A stretch of 64,000 nt of DNA from Streptomyces olivochromogenes (lineage in GTDB: Bacteria > Actinomycetota > Actinomycetes > Streptomycetales > Streptomycetaceae): assembly GCF_021538895.1 (NCBI RefSeq), contig NZ_JADDRL010000044.1, forward strand, positions 1 to 64,000, given 5' to 3'. How positions within the stretch are numbered: the first letter of the stretch is position 1; each line of letters begins with the position of its first letter. The position numbers were made by a program, and so were the translations under genes. A model generated the notes under the pieces. That model worked only from the letters and a program-made list of their open reading frames with translations, did not search any database and had not been told where the DNA came from. This document shows, in pieces, positions 16,729-25,605 of the stretch.

Positions 16729-18074
16729 TGACCGTGGCAGCCGAACTCAAGGACACGAGCCCGGAGAAGCTGCTCGCACCCGTGCTGTCGGCCTTCTGGG
16801 ACGAGGACAGGTCCTGGACGCTGGACGTCTACCGGAGGCACGAGGGGTACGAGGGGCTGCGCAAGGCGCTCGCCATGTCGCCGGACGACCTGATCGCGTA
16901 CGTCAAGGACTCCGGTCTGCGCGGGCGCGGCGGCGCGGGATTCCCGACCGGAATGAAATGGCAGTTCATTCCTCAGGGTGATGGGAAACCGCACTATCTA
17001 GTTGTCAACGCCGACGAGTCGGAGCCGGGAACCTGCAAGGACATCCCGCTCCTCTTCGCGAACCCGCACAGCCTCATCGAGGGCATTGTGATCGCGTGCT
17101 ATGCCATCAGGTCGTCGCATGCCTTCATCTATCTGCGTGGTGAAGTCGTCCCCGTTCTGCGGCGGTTGCACGAGGCCGTGCGCGAGGCCCACGCGGCGGG
17201 CTACCTCGGCGAGAACATCCTGGGCAGTGGACTCGACCTCCAGCTCACCGTGCACGCCGGCGCCGGCGCGTACATCTGCGGTGAGGAGACCGCACTGCTC
17301 GACTCGCTCGAAGGCCGCCGTGGTCAACCGCGGCTCCGTCCCCCCTTCCCTGCTGTCGAAGGGCTCTATGCCTGCCCGACTGTTGTGAACAACGTCGAGT
17401 CGATCGCGTCGGTTCCCGCCATCCTGCAAAACGGCAAGGAATGGTTCAGGGCGATGGGAAGCGAGAAGTCTCCCGGCTTCACGCTCTACTCGCTCAGCGG
17501 CCACGTCGCGAGCCCCGGCCAGTACGAGGCGCCGCTCGGCATCACGCTCCGCCAGCTCCTCGACATGAGCGGCGGCATGCGCCCCGGGCATCGCCTCAAG
17601 TTCTGGACGCCGGGCGGTTCCTCCACGCCGATGTTCACCGACGAGCACCTCGACGTCCCTCTTGATTACGAAGGAGTGGGTGCCGCGGGTTCCATGCTGG
17701 GCACGAAAGCCCTGCAGTGCTTCGACGAGACCACCTGCGTCGTGCGCGCCGTGACCCGCTGGACCGAGTTCTACGCCCACGAGTCCTGCGGCAAGTGCAC
17801 GCCCTGCCGCGAAGGCACCTACTGGCTCGTCCAGTTGCTGCGTGACATCGAGGCCGGCAAGGGCGCCATGGCCGACCTCGACAAGCTCAACGACATCGCC
17901 GACAACATCAACGGCAAGTCCTTCTGCGCCCTCGGCGACGGCGCCGCCTCGCCGATCTTCTCCTCGCTCAAGTACTTCCGCGAGGAATACGAGCAGCACA
18001 TCACGGGCCGGGGCTGCCCCTTCGACCCGGCAAAGTCGACGGCCTGGGCCGACCGCCCGGAGGTGAACGCATGA
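16728..18074 (+). CDS. nuoF: NADH-quinone oxidoreductase subunit F (NADH/FMN-binding)
   Basis: A 448-residue subunit that binds NADH and FMN and carries cluster N3. Visible are RGRGGAGFPTGMKW (residues 66-79, NADH/FMN loop), VNADESEPGTCKD (93-105), AGAYICGEETALL for FMN, and N3 ligands Cys354, Cys357 and Cys360 in ESCGKCTPCREG plus Cys400. The DNA for residues about 75-130 and parts of 200-240 uses unusual A/T-ending codons, including a rare CTA Leu at 16998, unlike its neighbours. The protein itself is fully conserved, so this is not damage. ATG preceded by GGAGGGGGAG. Confidence 0.97.
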   Translation: MTVAAELKDTSPEKLLAPVLSAFWDEDRSWTLDVYRRHEGYEGLRKALAMSPDDLIAYVKDSGLRGRGGAGFPTGMKWQFIPQGDGKPHYLVVNADESEPGTCKDIPLLFANPHSLIEGIVIACYAIRSSHAFIYLRGEVVPVLRRLHEAVREAHAAGYLGENILGSGLDLQLTVHAGAGAYICGEETALLDSLEGRRGQPRLRPPFPAVEGLYACPTVVNNVESIASVPAILQNGKEWFRAMGSEKSPGFTLYSLSGHVASPGQYEAPLGITLRQLLDMSGGMRPGHRLKFWTPGGSSTPMFTDEHLDVPLDYEGVGAAGSMLGTKALQCFDETTCVVRAVTRWTEFYAHESCGKCTPCREGTYWLVQLLRDIEAGKGAMADLDKLNDIADNINGKSFCALGDGAASPIFSSLKYFREEYEQHITGRGCPFDPAKSTAWADRPEVNA

Positions 18075-20575
18075 CCGTGACCACCAGCGCTCCCTCCGGA
18101 GGGGGAGAGGCGGCGGTCCCGCCGGAGGACCTCATCACGCTGACGATCGACGGCGTGGAGATCAGCGTGCCCAAGGGCACCCTGGTCATCCGGGCCGCCG
18201 AACAGCTCGGCATCGAGATCCCCCGCTTCTGCGACCACCCCCTCCTCGATCCGGTCGGCGCCTGCCGCCAGTGCATCGTCGAGGTCGAGGGCCAGCGCAA
18301 GCCCATGGCGTCCTGCACGATCACCTGTACGGACGGGATGGTGGTGAGGACTCAGCTCACCTCCCCGGTCGCCGAGAAGGCCCAGCACGGTGTGATGGAG
18401 CTGCTCCTCATCAACCACCCGCTGGACTGCCCGGTCTGCGACAAGGGCGGCGAGTGCCCGCTGCAGAACCAGGCGATGTCGCACGGCAACGCCGAATCCC
18501 GCTTCGAGGGCCGCAAGCGCACGTACGAGAAGCCCGTCCCGATCTCCACGCAGGTGCTGCTCGACCGTGAGCGCTGCGTGCTGTGCGCCCGCTGCACCCG
18601 CTTCTCCAACCAGGTCGCGGGCGACCCGATGATCGAGCTGCTGGAGAGGGGCGCGCTCCAGCAGGTCGGCATCGGCGAGGGCGACCCCTTCGAGTCGTAC
18701 TTCTCCGGGAACACCATCCAGATCTGCCCGGTCGGCGCGCTGACCTCGGCGGCGTACCGTTTCCGTTCCCGTCCCTTCGACCTGGTGTCCTCGCCCTCGG
18801 TCTGCGAGCACTGCTCCGGCGGCTGCGCGACGCGCACGGACCACCGGCGCGGCAAGGTCATGCGCCGGCTCGCCGCCAACGACCCCGAGGTCAACGAGGA
18901 GTGGATCTGCGACAAGGGGCGCTTCGGGTTCCGGTACGCGCAGCTGAAGGACCGGCTGGAGACGCCCCTGGTGCGCAACGCCGAGGGTGAGCTCGAACCG
19001 GCTTCCTGGCCGGAGGCGCTGCAGATCGCCGCGCAGGGACTGCTCGCCTCGCGCGGCAGGACCGGTGTCCTCACCGGCGGGCGTCTGACGATCGAGGACG
19101 CCTACGCCTACAGCAAGTTCGCGCGCGTGGCCCTCGACACGAACGACATCGACTTCCGCGCGCGCGTGCACAGCGGCGAGGAGGCCGACTTCCTGGCCGC
19201 CCGGGTCGCCGGACACGGCCGCGACCTCGACGGTACGGGCGTCACGTACGCCTCCCTGGAGAAGGCGCCCGCCGTCCTGCTGGTCGGGTTCGAGTCCGAG
19301 GAGGAGGCGCCCGGCGTCTTCCTGCGGCTCCGCAAGGCCTGGCGCAAGCACAAGCAGCGGGTGTTCTCGCTGGCCACACACGCCACCCGGGGCCTGGAGA
19401 AGGCGGGCGGCACGCTGCTGCCGGCCGCTCCCGGCACCGAGCCCGAGTGGTTGGACGCCCTCGCGAGCGGCGTCGGCCTGGAGGAGGGCGGAGGGCAGGC
19501 GGCCGAGGCGCTGCGCGCCGAGGGCGCGGTGATCGTCGTCGGCGAGCGTCTGGCCGCGGTCGCCGGTGGCCTCACCGCCGCCGTACGGGCCGCCACCGCG
19601 ACCGGCGCCCGGCTGGTGTGGATCCCGCGCCGGGCCGGGGAGCGCGGTGCGATCGAGGCGGGGGCGCTGCCCTCGCTGCTGCCGGGCGGCCGCCCGGCCA
19701 CCGATCCCCGCGCGCGCGAGGGGGTCGCCGCGGTCTGGGGCGTGGCCGAACTCCCGGTCCGCTACGGCCGCGACACCGACCAGATCGTCGAGGCCGCCAG
19801 GAGCGGTGAGCTCCAGGCGCTGCTGATCGCCGGTGTGGAGGTCGCCGACCTGCCCGACCCGGCACGCGCGCGTGAGGCACTGCGCGAGGTCGGCTTCCTG
19901 GTGTCGCTGGAACAGCGGCCGGGCGAGATCACCGAGCTCGCCGACGTCGTCCTGCCGGTCGCCGCCGTCGCCGAGAAGGCGGGCACCTTCCTCAACTGGG
20001 AAGGCCGGGTCCGCTTCTTCGAGGCCGCGCTCAAGCCCGACCAGATGACCCGCCGTGTGTCGCCGACCGACGCGCGCGTGCTGCAGATGGTGGCCGACGC
20101 GATGGACATCCACCTGGGTCTGCCGGATCTGCGCACCACGCGCGCGGAGCTCGACCGGCTGGGCGCCTGGGACGGTCCGCGGGCCACCGATCCGCTGGAG
20201 ACCTCCGGTGTGCCGCCCCGGCCGGCCGTCGGGGAGGCCGTGCTCGCCGGACACCGGCTGCTGCTCGACCAGGGCGCCCTCCAGGAGGGCGACGAGGCGC
20301 TCGCCGGAACCCGGCACGCGGCACACGCACGCGTGTCGGCCGCGACCGCCGCCGAGGCGGAGGTGGCGGACGGCGACCTCATCGCCGTGACCGGCCCTGC
20401 CGGAACGGTCGAACTCCCGCTGCGCATCACCGAGATGCCCGACCGCGTGGTGTGGCTCCCGCTGAACTCCGTAGGCGGCGGCGTCGCCTCCGACACCGGG
20501 TCGCGGCCCGGCTCCCTCGTCCGCATCGGCCCGGCGGCACATGCCGGTGAGGCCCCCAAGGAGGTGGAGGCATGA
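18071..20575 (+). CDS. nuoG: NADH-quinone oxidoreductase subunit G
   Basis: An 834-residue subunit, the largest of the peripheral arm. The N-terminal ferredoxin-like domain has Cys54, Cys65, Cys68 and Cys82 for N1b, followed by HPLDCPVCDKGGECPLQ (the His/Cys N5 region) and ERCVLCARCTR plus QICPVGALTSAAYR for N4. The rest is a molybdopterin-oxidoreductase-like domain with VCEHCSGGC near residue 240. The start overlaps nuoF (ATGA) and the stop overlaps nuoH (ATGA). Length is usual for actinobacterial NuoG. Confidence 0.97.
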   Translation: MTVTTSAPSGGGEAAVPPEDLITLTIDGVEISVPKGTLVIRAAEQLGIEIPRFCDHPLLDPVGACRQCIVEVEGQRKPMASCTITCTDGMVVRTQLTSPVAEKAQHGVMELLLINHPLDCPVCDKGGECPLQNQAMSHGNAESRFEGRKRTYEKPVPISTQVLLDRERCVLCARCTRFSNQVAGDPMIELLERGALQQVGIGEGDPFESYFSGNTIQICPVGALTSAAYRFRSRPFDLVSSPSVCEHCSGGCATRTDHRRGKVMRRLAANDPEVNEEWICDKGRFGFRYAQLKDRLETPLVRNAEGELEPASWPEALQIAAQGLLASRGRTGVLTGGRLTIEDAYAYSKFARVALDTNDIDFRARVHSGEEADFLAARVAGHGRDLDGTGVTYASLEKAPAVLLVGFESEEEAPGVFLRLRKAWRKHKQRVFSLATHATRGLEKAGGTLLPAAPGTEPEWLDALASGVGLEEGGGQAAEALRAEGAVIVVGERLAAVAGGLTAAVRAATATGARLVWIPRRAGERGAIEAGALPSLLPGGRPATDPRAREGVAAVWGVAELPVRYGRDTDQIVEAARSGELQALLIAGVEVADLPDPARAREALREVGFLVSLEQRPGEITELADVVLPVAAVAEKAGTFLNWEGRVRFFEAALKPDQMTRRVSPTDARVLQMVADAMDIHLGLPDLRTTRAELDRLGAWDGPRATDPLETSGVPPRPAVGEAVLAGHRLLLDQGALQEGDEALAGTRHAAHARVSAATAAEAEVADGDLIAVTGPAGTVELPLRITEMPDRVVWLPLNSVGGGVASDTGSRPGSLVRIGPAAHAGEAPKEVEA

Positions 20576-21951
20576 GCCCGTACCTCGCCGCTGAAGACCT
20601 CTCGATGTTCGGCACCGACCCCTGGTGGCTGGTCGTCATCAAGGCGGTGTTCTGCTTCGCCTTCCTGATGGTGACGGTGCTGTTCTCGATCGTCTGGGAG
20701 CGCAAGGTCGTCGCCTGGATGCAGCTGCGCATCGGCCCGAACCGGCACGGCCCCTGGGGCATGCTCCAGTCGCTCGCCGACGGCATCAAGCTGATGCTCA
20801 AGGAAGACATCATCGTCAAGCGCGCGGACAAGGTGGTGTACGTCCTCGCACCGATCGTCGCGGCCATCCCGGCCTTCATGGCGATCGCGGTGATCCCCTT
20901 CGGGCCCGCCGACGACGAGATCTCGATCTTCGGCCACCGCACCGCGATGCAGCTCACCGACCTGCCGATCGCGATGCTCTACATCCTCGCGGTCGCCTCG
21001 GTCGGCATCTACGGCATCGTGCTCGCGGGTTGGAGTTCCGGATCCACCTACCCGCTGCTCGGCGGCCTGCGCTCCTGCGCGCAGATGATCTCGTACGAGA
21101 TCGCCATGGGCGCTTCCTTCGCCTCCGTGTTCCTCTACTCGGGGTCGATGTCGACGTCGACGATCGTCGCGCAGCAGGAACACCGCTGGTACATCCTGCT
21201 CCTGCCGGTCTCCTTCATCCTCTACATCGTCACGATGGTCGGCGAGACCAACCGCGCCCCCTTCGACATGCCGGAGTCCGAGGGCGACCTGGTCGGCGGC
21301 TTCAACACCGAGTACTCCTCGATCAAGTTCGCGATGTTCATGCTCGCCGAGTACGTGAACATGGTGACGGTGTCGGCCGTGTCGACCACGCTCTTCCTGG
21401 GCGGCTGGCGGGCACCGTGGCCGATCAGCGGCTTCTGGGCGGGCGCCAACCACGGCTGGTGGCCGCTGCTCTGGTTCGTGATCAAGGTCCAGCTGCTGCT
21501 GTTCTTCTTCATCTGGCTGCGCGGCACGCTCCCGCGCGTCCGCTACGACCAGCTGATGAAGCTCGGCTGGAAGGTCCTCATCCCGGTCTCCGTGGCCTGG
21601 CTGATGCTCGTCGCGACCGTGCGGACCCTCAGGAACGAGAACTACGACTTCGCCGACATCGCCCTCTACGTCGGCGGCGGTGTCCTGGCCCTGCTGCTCC
21701 TGTCCTTCGTCGTCGACATGTTCCGCGACAAGGCGAAGCCGGCCGAGCCGGTCGCCGCCGAGCAGGCCGCCGCCGAGCCGGCCGGCTTCGATCCGATGGC
21801 CGGCGGCTTCCCCGTACCGCCGCTGCCCGGACAGGAGTTGCCGCCGGTGCCGAGGCGCCGCTCGCGCCACGAGCGGGAGCTGATTGTCAGTGGTGGGTCG
21901 GACACTGTCAGTGACGGATCTTCGGATGGAAAGGAGGCGTCCGATGGCTGA
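20572..21951 (+). CDS. nuoH: NADH-quinone oxidoreductase subunit H
   Basis: A 459-residue membrane subunit that connects the peripheral and membrane arms. It has many hydrophobic helices and the conserved loops WMQLRIGPNRHGPWG and VGETNRAPFDMPESE. The C-terminal 75 residues after the last helix are an Ala/Pro-rich cytoplasmic extension (KAKPAEPVAAEQ, RRRSRHEREL), absent from the 322-residue copy at 61404. It overlaps nuoG by four bases; its last eight bases overlap nuoI. Confidence 0.97.
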   Translation: MSPYLAAEDLSMFGTDPWWLVVIKAVFCFAFLMVTVLFSIVWERKVVAWMQLRIGPNRHGPWGMLQSLADGIKLMLKEDIIVKRADKVVYVLAPIVAAIPAFMAIAVIPFGPADDEISIFGHRTAMQLTDLPIAMLYILAVASVGIYGIVLAGWSSGSTYPLLGGLRSCAQMISYEIAMGASFASVFLYSGSMSTSTIVAQQEHRWYILLLPVSFILYIVTMVGETNRAPFDMPESEGDLVGGFNTEYSSIKFAMFMLAEYVNMVTVSAVSTTLFLGGWRAPWPISGFWAGANHGWWPLLWFVIKVQLLLFFFIWLRGTLPRVRYDQLMKLGWKVLIPVSVAWLMLVATVRTLRNENYDFADIALYVGGGVLALLLLSFVVDMFRDKAKPAEPVAAEQAAAEPAGFDPMAGGFPVPPLPGQELPPVPRRRSRHERELIVSGGSDTVSDGSSDGKEASDG

Positions 21952-22555
21952 GGAGCCTCAGGAGGCCGGGCAGACGAAGCCCGGTTTCCAGAACCCCGTG
22001 GCCGGCTTCGGCGTGACCTTCAAGGCCATGTTCAAGAAGCGGCTGACCGAGCAGTACCCGGAGCAGAAGAAGACCACGGCTCCCCGGTTCCACGGACGGC
22101 ACCAGCTCAACCGCCATCCGGACGGCCTGGAGAAGTGCGTCGGCTGTGAGTTGTGCGCCTGGGCCTGCCCCGCCGACGCCATCTATGTGGAGGGCGCCGA
22201 CAACACGGACGAGGAGCGCTACTCGCCCGGCGAGCGGTACGGCCGCGTCTACCAGATCAACTACGCCCGCTGCATCCTGTGCGGCCTGTGCATCGAGGCG
22301 TGCCCCACGCGCGCGCTCACGATGACCAATGAGTTCGAGCTGGCCGACTCCAGCCGCGCCAACCTCATCTACACCAAGGAGCAGCTGCTCGCCGGTCTGG
22401 AAGAGGGCATGGTCGACACACCCCACGCGATCTTCCCGGGGATGGACGAGCAGGACTACTACCGGGGACTCGTCACCGAGGCCGCGCCCGGCACGGTCCG
22501 CCAGGTCGCCCTCTCCAAGGGAGAGAAGCCCGAGGAACAGGGGGCCGACGCATGA
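21944..22555 (+). CDS. nuoI: NADH-quinone oxidoreductase subunit I
   Basis: A 203-residue ferredoxin-like subunit with two [4Fe-4S] clusters (N6a and N6b): Cys65, 68, 71 and 75 in CVGCELCAWACP, and Cys110, 113, 116 and 120 in CILCGLCIEACP. The frame is open to a GTG at 21884, but the ATG at 21944 has a perfect AAAGGAGG site upstream and matches the family N-terminus. The stop overlaps nuoJ (ATGA). Confidence 0.96.
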   Translation: MAEEPQEAGQTKPGFQNPVAGFGVTFKAMFKKRLTEQYPEQKKTTAPRFHGRHQLNRHPDGLEKCVGCELCAWACPADAIYVEGADNTDEERYSPGERYGRVYQINYARCILCGLCIEACPTRALTMTNEFELADSSRANLIYTKEQLLAGLEEGMVDTPHAIFPGMDEQDYYRGLVTEAAPGTVRQVALSKGEKPEEQGADA

Positions 22556-23394
22556 GCCCGCAGCTCGCCGCCTACACGACCTCCACCGGAGAGGCCTTCC
22601 AGTTCTGGGTCCTCGGTACGGTCGCGGTGATCGGCGCCCTGTGCACCGTCTTCATGAGGAAGGCCGTGCACAGCGCGCTCTGCCTCGCCGGGACCATGAT
22701 CATCCTGGCGGTGTTCTACCTCGCCAACGGTGCCTACTTCCTGGGCATCGTGCAGATCGTCGTCTACACCGGCGCGATCATGATGCTGTTCCTGTTCGTG
22801 GTGATGCTCGTCGGCGTCACGGCCGCGGACTCGCTGAAGGAGACCATCGCCGGCCAGCGCTGGCTGGCCCTGCTGTGCGGGGTCGGCTTCGGCGTCCTGC
22901 TGTTCGCCGGCATCGCGAACGCCTCCCTGAAGGAGTTCGCCGGCACCGGCAAGGCGAACGCGAACGGCAATGTGGAGGGCCTCGCGGCCCTCATCTTCAC
23001 CAAGTACGTCTTCGCCTTCGAAATCACCGGCGCTCTGCTCATCACGGCGGCCGTCGGCGCCATGGTGCTCACCCACCGCGAGCGTACCGAGCGGGCCAGG
23101 ACCCAGCGCGAGCTGGCCGAACAGCGGGTCCGCGAGGGCAAGAACGTGCCGCCGCTGCCCGCGCCCGGTGTGTACGCCCGGCACAACGCCGTGGACATCG
23201 CGGGCCTGCTGCCCGACGGCACCCCGTCCGAGCTCACGGTCAGCAAGACGCTGCGCGAGCGCGGCCAGGTCCGTGACGTGTCGACGGAGGCGCTCAACGA
23301 CCTGCGGGCCCTGGAACAGCGCGCCGAGGAGCGGCTGGAGCGGACCGAGATCGAGCCGGCCAACCTCAAGCGGGCCGAGGAGGCGTCGAAGTGA
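22552..23394 (+). CDS. nuoJ: NADH-quinone oxidoreductase subunit J
   Basis: A 280-residue membrane subunit. The first 175 residues have five hydrophobic helices, with the conserved VQIVVYTGAIMMLFLFVVML region. The last 100 residues are charged (ERTERARTQRELAEQRVREG and an EE-rich end), a cytoplasmic tail not present in E. coli NuoJ; the second copy (62947) has only a short tail. Start overlaps nuoI (ATGA) and stop overlaps nuoK (GTGA). Confidence 0.95.
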   Translation: MSPQLAAYTTSTGEAFQFWVLGTVAVIGALCTVFMRKAVHSALCLAGTMIILAVFYLANGAYFLGIVQIVVYTGAIMMLFLFVVMLVGVTAADSLKETIAGQRWLALLCGVGFGVLLFAGIANASLKEFAGTGKANANGNVEGLAALIFTKYVFAFEITGALLITAAVGAMVLTHRERTERARTQRELAEQRVREGKNVPPLPAPGVYARHNAVDIAGLLPDGTPSELTVSKTLRERGQVRDVSTEALNDLRALEQRAEERLERTEIEPANLKRAEEASK

Positions 23395-23690
23395 ACCCCG
23401 TCAACTACCTCTACCTGTCGGCCCTGTTGTTCACGATCGGCGCCACCGGCGTGCTGATCAGACGCAACGCGATCGTCGTGTTCATGTGCATCGAGCTGAT
23501 GCTCAACGCCTGCAACCTCGCGTTCGTCGTCTTCTCCCGGATGCACGGCAATCTCGACGGCCAGATCATCGCCTTCTTCACGATGGTCGTCGCCGCCGCG
23601 GAGGTCGTGGTCGGGCTCGCGATCATCGTGTCGCTGTTCCGTACCCGCCACTCGGCCTCGGTCGACGACGCCAGCCTGATGAAGCTGTGA
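23391..23690 (+). CDS. nuoK: NADH-quinone oxidoreductase subunit K
   Basis: A 99-residue membrane subunit with three helices. The conserved Glu of proton translocation is in MCIELMLNACNL, and a second sits in FFTMVVAAAEVVVGLAI. Normal length for the family. GTG start overlapping nuoJ; a 14-bp gap follows before nuoL. Confidence 0.95.
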   Translation: MNPVNYLYLSALLFTIGATGVLIRRNAIVVFMCIELMLNACNLAFVVFSRMHGNLDGQIIAFFTMVVAAAEVVVGLAIIVSLFRTRHSASVDDASLMKL

Positions 23691-23704
23691 GGGGTCGCTG
23701 AATC

Positions 23705-25600
23705 GTGGAGAACCTGATTGCGCTGCTGATCGCGGCGCCCCTGCTCGGAGCGGCCGTCCTGCTGGTCGGCGGCCGGCGTCTGGACGCCGTCGGTCACTGG
23801 ATCGGCACGCTCCTGTCGACCACGTCCTTCGTGTTCGGCGTGATCCTCTTCGCCGACCTGCTCGGCAAGGACGCCGAACACCGCACGCTCACCCAGCACC
23901 TGTGGACGTGGATCTCGGTCGGCAGCTTCCAGGCCGACGTCACCTTCCGCCTCGACCAGCTGTCGATGACGTTCGTCCTGCTGATCACCGGCGTGGGCTC
24001 GCTGATCCACCTCTACTCGGTCGGGTACATGGAGCACGACGAGCGGCGCCGCCGCTTCTTCGGCTACCTGAACCTGTTCCTCGCGGCGATGCTGCTGCTC
24101 GTCCTCGCCGACAACTACCTGCTGCTGTACGTCGGCTGGGAGGGCGTCGGTCTCGCCTCGTACCTGCTGATCGGCTTCTGGCAGCACAAGCCCAGCGCCG
24201 CGACGGCCGCGAAGAAGGCCTTCATCGTCAACCGCGTCGGCGACATGGGCCTGTCCATCGCGATCATGCTGATGTTCACGACGTTCGGGTCCTTCGCCTT
24301 CGGGCCGGTCTTCAGCCACGTCGGCGACACCTCCGAGGGCAAGCTCACCGCCATCGGCCTGATGCTGCTGCTCGCCGCCTGCGGCAAGTCCGCCCAGGTA
24401 CCACTGCAGTCCTGGCTCGGGGACGCGATGGAGGGCCCGACCCCGGTCTCGGCCCTCATCCACGCCGCGACGATGGTGACCGCGGGCGTCTACCTGATCG
24501 TCCGCTCCTCCGCGATCTTCAACGCCGCCCCCGACGCGCAGCTGGCCGTCACCGTGGTCGGCGCGGTCACGCTGCTGTTCGGTGCGATCGTCGGTTGCGC
24601 GAAGGACGACATCAAGAAGGCGCTGGCCGGCTCGACCATGTCGCAGATCGGCTACATGGTGCTGGCGGCAGGCCTCGGCCCCATCGGCTACGTCTTCGCG
24701 ATCATGCACCTGGTGACGCACGGCTTCTTCAAGGCCGGGCTGTTCCTCGGTGCCGGTTCGGTCATGCACGGCATGAACGACGAGGTCGACATGCGCAGGT
24801 ACGGCGGCCTGCGGAAGTACATGCCGATCACGTTCATCACGTTCGGCCTCGGCTACCTCGCCATCATCGGCTTCCCGGGCCTGTCCGGCTTCTTCTCCAA
24901 GGACAAGATCATCGAGGCGGCCTTCGCCAAGGGCGGCACCGAGGGCTGGATCCTCGGCGGCGCGGCCCTGCTGGGCGCCGCCATCACCGCGTTCTACATG
25001 ACGCGCGTGATGCTGATGACGTTCTTCGGCGAGAAGCGCTGGCAGCCGGACGAGAACGGCAACGAGCCGCACCCGCACGAGTCGCCCAAGGTCATGACGA
25101 TCCCGATGGTCGTGCTGGCCTTCGGCTCGGTCTTCGCGGGCGGCCTGTTCAGCTTCGGCGACCGCTTCCTGGACTGGCTGGAGCCGGTCACCGGGCACAG
25201 TGAGGGCGACTCGCCGCTCAGTGCCGGGACGGTCACCGGCGCGACCATGGTGTGCCTGCTCATCGGCGTCGGCCTCGCGTACGCGCAGTACGGCCGCAAG
25301 CCCGTCCCGGCCGTCGCCCCGCGCGGGTCGCTGCTCACCCGGGCCGCCCGCCGCGACCTGCTCCAGGACGACTTCAACCACGTCGTCCTCGTCCGCGGCG
25401 GAGAACACCTCACGCGCTCCCTGGTCTACGTCGACCACACCCTGGTCGACGGGGTCGTCAACGGCACGGCGGCCACCTTCGGCGGCCTCTCCGGTCGGCT
25501 GCGCAAGCTGCAGAACGGCTTCGCTCGCTCCTACGCGGTCTCGATGTTCGGCGGCGCGGCACTCCTGGTCGCCGCGACCCTGCTGATGAGGGCGGTCTGA
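23705..25600 (+). CDS. nuoL: NADH-quinone oxidoreductase subunit L
   Basis: A 631-residue Mrp-antiporter-like subunit at the far end of the membrane arm. Typical features are YVGWEGVGLASYLLIGFW (essential Glu), KSAQVPLQSWLGDAMEGPTPV and GCAKDDIKKALAGSTMSQIGY. The C-terminal lateral helix region follows. GTG start; a short GAGGGGTCGCTGAATC spacer precedes it. Confidence 0.96.
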   Translation: MENLIALLIAAPLLGAAVLLVGGRRLDAVGHWIGTLLSTTSFVFGVILFADLLGKDAEHRTLTQHLWTWISVGSFQADVTFRLDQLSMTFVLLITGVGSLIHLYSVGYMEHDERRRRFFGYLNLFLAAMLLLVLADNYLLLYVGWEGVGLASYLLIGFWQHKPSAATAAKKAFIVNRVGDMGLSIAIMLMFTTFGSFAFGPVFSHVGDTSEGKLTAIGLMLLLAACGKSAQVPLQSWLGDAMEGPTPVSALIHAATMVTAGVYLIVRSSAIFNAAPDAQLAVTVVGAVTLLFGAIVGCAKDDIKKALAGSTMSQIGYMVLAAGLGPIGYVFAIMHLVTHGFFKAGLFLGAGSVMHGMNDEVDMRRYGGLRKYMPITFITFGLGYLAIIGFPGLSGFFSKDKIIEAAFAKGGTEGWILGGAALLGAAITAFYMTRVMLMTFFGEKRWQPDENGNEPHPHESPKVMTIPMVVLAFGSVFAGGLFSFGDRFLDWLEPVTGHSEGDSPLSAGTVTGATMVCLLIGVGLAYAQYGRKPVPAVAPRGSLLTRAARRDLLQDDFNHVVLVRGGEHLTRSLVYVDHTLVDGVVNGTAATFGGLSGRLRKLQNGFARSYAVSMFGGAALLVAATLLMRAV

Positions 25601-25605
25601 TACCG

